DNA of 16,162 bases from an uncultured Bacilli bacterium (GTDB lineage: Bacteria > Bacillota_I > Bacilli_A > RF39 > UBA660). Location of the stretch: contig CANQYR010000013.1 in NCBI GenBank assembly GCA_947628125.1, positions 1-16,162 of the forward strand, given 5' to 3'. A program made the position numbers and the translations under genes. The notes beneath the pieces were generated by a model. The model did no database searches. It saw only the letters and a program-made list of their open reading frames with translations, and was not told the origin of the DNA. This document shows positions 13,915 to 16,162 of the stretch, one piece after another (within the stretch, counting starts at the first letter, position 1; each line of letters begins with the position of its first letter).

Positions 13915-15718
13915 AAGGAGCCTCACTATTTAATATATCGTTAAAGCTAATATATTCATCTTCTTCATTGGTATTAAGGGTTTCTAATTGTTCAACTTTT
14001 TTTTCTTCATTTGGCGTTTTTAAAGGTTCAATACTTACAACTTTTAGTCTTTCTTTATTAGGCATATTTCTTGGTGGGAAGACTAAAGTATCATCGATAT
14101 TTTGATCAGCCGTTTCTAAAACGGTTTTATTAACTGTTTCATATGGTTCTTTTATTAGAGGGACTATTGGTTCTTCTTCAATTCGAAAATCGTTTAATAC
14201 TTCTTTTTCTTCCACAGCAACTTTTTTCTGACCAGTTAGTAATGTTTCTAGTTCGTTATATACTTCATCGGCGGTTTTTTTGAATTTTTGCCGATGTTTG
14301 ATAGCTTCAACGTCATCAGATAATTCTTTCAAGGTATTTTTATCTTTTTCCATGGCTAATATGTCTTTAACTTTAGTTTTGCCTTGTTTTTTTAATGATA
14401 ATATTTCTTGATCAATTGCTTGATATTCCTCTTTTATTTTAACTAATTCTATATTTTGTAATTTTTCTGATTGAAGTATTAATGTTTCTAATTCTTTTTG
14501 GTAATTATTTAAAATGGTATTAACTTGTTCCATTTCTTGTTTTTTTCTAGTGTAGGCTGATTGCAAGGAAGCCTTTTTACGAGGTGATGTATTTTCATCT
14601 AAATTGAAGATAATGTTTTTATATTCTTCGTATTCATCTTTTAAAGTGTCATATAAATTATGAACGTTAGTCATTTTGGCATCAATGTTTATTATTTCTT
14701 GCCTATCAATTTTATTAATTTTTTCTTGAATTATTTTTTCTTGGTTACTTAATTCATCTAATTTATTTTTTAAATAGTCGATGCGTTCTTCGACGATTTT
14801 AGAGTCTTCACCAAGGTAGGTTTTATTTTCTATTTCGCTTGTAAAAGCTTCTAATGTTTCTTCGCTTTGACTTAGTTTATCTTTTAAGTTATTTAAACTT
14901 TCTTCCATATAAGGTTTAGATTTAATAATTGTTACTAATTCTTTAAGGCAGTTTAAGGTAGCTGGATAGTCTTCTTCTAAAAATAAGTTATTTGCTTCAT
15001 TTGCTATATAAACAGGATCAGTAATTAATTTTAATTTTTGGGTTTCTAAGTCTTCTAGTTCTTTATTTAAAGTATCAATTTGTTCTTCATCTTTCTTTTT
15101 TAATATTTCATCAACATAAAAATTAGGATTACTTAAAGCTGTTAAAGTGTCTTCTAAGCGGGTTTTAATATTGGTTAATTTACTTTCGATATCAACTCTT
15201 AAATTACCGTAGTAAGATAAGCGTTCTTTAACTTCATCATATTGTTTGGTAAGCTGTTCTTTTTTTTGTAATAATTTGGTTTTTTCTTCATTTTCTTTAG
15301 CTAGCATTGATTCATAAAAAGGCTCTAAAGACTTATCAGAGTTTTTTAATTTTTCATTTAAGACTTCTTCTAGGGAACGCAGTGATTTTAAGCGCATAAC
15401 TACAGTAGTTAAAGAGTCATGTAAGTCTTCTTCATCAGTACTAGCTTTGTTTAAATGACGCATTGTTTTTTCTAATTCATGGTTATATACTAAGCGTTTA
15501 TTTTCTAGACCAATTTTAATGTTTTCATCAATTATGCGATCGTTTTCTTTAGCATAGTTAGTTGTACTCATGGTCATTTTGGCTTGTTTTACTTCATTTT
15601 TTTTTAAACTTATTTCTTTATCCAATTCTTTTATTTCTTCGGTTATATCTTCATAATTGTTATCGCTATTAGCCATATTTAATAAATAATCAACTAGTTT
15701 TTGAAACTCTTTTTGCAC
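13904..15718 (-). CDS. Long cytoplasmic coiled-coil protein, unknown function
   Basis: A 604-residue protein without signal peptide or membrane segment. Residues about 15-480 are almost unbroken heptad-rich helix high in Glu, Lys, Leu and Gln (for example EEIKELDKEISLKKNEV), broken near 200 (NPNFYVDEI) and 235-260 (a short TPR-like helix pair, FLEEDYPATLNCLKELV). Residues about 500-604 are acidic and probably unfolded, with short conserved-looking islands (LVFPPRNMPNKERLKVV and EYISFNDILN at the end). No ATPase motif is present, so it is not an SMC protein. A scaffold in cell division, shape or chromosome handling is possible but unproven. The start is GTG at 15718, with GAGGTTG 8 bases upstream. 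The small DUF1292-like gene follows with overlap. Confidence 0.82.
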   Translation of the reverse strand: MQKEFQKLVDYLLNMANSDNNYEDITEEIKELDKEISLKKNEVKQAKMTMSTTNYAKENDRIIDENIKIGLENKRLVYNHELEKTMRHLNKASTDEEDLHDSLTTVVMRLKSLRSLEEVLNEKLKNSDKSLEPFYESMLAKENEEKTKLLQKKEQLTKQYDEVKERLSYYGNLRVDIESKLTNIKTRLEDTLTALSNPNFYVDEILKKKDEEQIDTLNKELEDLETQKLKLITDPVYIANEANNLFLEEDYPATLNCLKELVTIIKSKPYMEESLNNLKDKLSQSEETLEAFTSEIENKTYLGEDSKIVEERIDYLKNKLDELSNQEKIIQEKINKIDRQEIINIDAKMTNVHNLYDTLKDEYEEYKNIIFNLDENTSPRKKASLQSAYTRKKQEMEQVNTILNNYQKELETLILQSEKLQNIELVKIKEEYQAIDQEILSLKKQGKTKVKDILAMEKDKNTLKELSDDVEAIKHRQKFKKTADEVYNELETLLTGQKKVAVEEKEVLNDFRIEEEPIVPLIKEPYETVNKTVLETADQNIDDTLVFPPRNMPNKERLKVVSIEPLKTPNEEKKVEQLETLNTNEEDEYISFNDILNSEAPYEN

Positions 15719-15749
15719 TTATATCAACCTCGCTTTTATCCATAGTATA

Positions 15750-15778
15750 ATGATAACAAAAAATTAAGAAATTGTAAA
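15750..15778 (-). promoter_or_regulatory. Promoter of the coiled-coil gene
   Basis: On the minus strand TTTACA (complement of 15773-15778), a 17-base spacer ending TGT (extended -10), and TATCAT (complement of 15750-15755), 31 bases before the GTG start. Confidence 0.6.
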
Positions 15779-15787
15779 GATAAGTTA

Positions 15788-16162
15788 TTAAAGAGTTTTT
15801 TTAAAAATTGGTTGCCTTAGGTGGTTATTTTTGGTTCTTTCTAAATACATGATTTGGCATTTATATTTGGGCTTTATAAAGGTAGCATTTATGGGGCAAT
15901 TTTGGAAGGGACATTTTTTTATTTGGGATGTATTTTTTAGAGTTTGATATAATTTATTGTTTTTGCTTGTTATTACTTTACCAACATATATTAGTTCATT
16001 TTTTTCCTTTTCGCCTAATATAAGGGAAATGATGTAAGGGTTTTCATCAATATAGCCACCGATGAAAAAGTCTTCTTCGTGCCAATTTTTTATTTTAAGC
16101 CAGCTTGAGCTTCTTTGGTTTATTTGATATGGTTCATGGATATTTTTAGCTACTATTCCTTC
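15788..16162 (-). CDS. ATP-dependent DNA ligase, C-terminal part (runs off right edge)
   Basis: The last 124 residues of a gene whose start lies beyond the window. They begin with EGIVAK, nucleotidyltransferase motif IV of ATP-dependent DNA ligases, followed by QRSSSWLKIK (motif V, with its catalytic lysines). The OB-fold domain then has GGYIDE, VGKVITS, CPFQNCP, FIKPKYKCQIMYLERT and a final LRQPIFKK. This closely follows the LigD ligase-domain and small bacterial ATP-ligase pattern (...EPKLVCEVEF...LRHPxFKG). The enzyme seals nicks through an AMP intermediate. Most bacteria rely on the NAD-dependent LigA, so this is an additional ligase, in repair or end joining. Ku and polymerase partners are not in view. 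It ends 69 bases before the coiled-coil gene, which has its own promoter. Confidence 0.93.
   Translation of the reverse strand, partial: EGIVAKNIHEPYQINQRSSSWLKIKNWHEEDFFIGGYIDENPYIISLILGEKEKNELIYVGKVITSKNNKLYQTLKNTSQIKKCPFQNCPINATFIKPKYKCQIMYLERTKNNHLRQPIFKKTL

Overview
The window comes from a low-GC, Gram-positive-type bacterium that uses the standard genetic code. Trp is TGG at conserved positions, and all 14 gene stops that can be read are TAA or TAG. A Phe T-box leader in front of pheST, a Bacillus-like tmRNA, two NPQTG-anchored surface proteins and a rubrerythrin point to an anaerobic or microaerobic member of the Bacillota. An uncultured host-associated Bacilli/RF39-type lineage close to the Mollicutes is my best guess. 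That placement is inference; no rRNA is present.

Bases 1-4250 lie mostly on the minus strand. In transcription order they hold a membrane protein with a large extracellular domain of paired cysteines (4113-2299). Next comes a probable three-gene operon: bacterial PH-domain protein, single-pass membrane protein of unknown function, and triple-LysM protein without signal peptide, closed by a hairpin terminator. The 5' end of another membrane protein gene runs off the left edge.

Bases 4200-7740 lie on the plus strand: a large NPQTG-anchored beta-helix surface protein, the tmRNA (ssrA) with its own promoter and terminator, and a YefM/YoeB-type toxin-antitoxin operon. The operon has an operator-like inverted repeat in its promoter and is bracketed by two copies of a 16-bp direct repeat, which suggests a small inserted island behind the tmRNA gene.

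Bases 7780-16162 return to the minus strand. In transcription order they hold the C-terminal part of an ATP-dependent DNA ligase (entering from the right edge), a long coiled-coil protein overlapping a small DUF1292-like gene, rubrerythrin, the T-box-controlled pheS-pheT operon, and a second NPQTG surface protein. This last has the Cys and Gln positions expected of an internal-thioester adhesin.

The housekeeping genes (pheST, ssrA, ligase, rubrerythrin) are interleaved with surface and envelope genes of little-known type. The most interesting of these are the predicted thioester adhesin, the 12-fold two-cysteine repeat protein and the repeat-flanked toxin-antitoxin island. No complete new multi-gene system can be demonstrated from this window.
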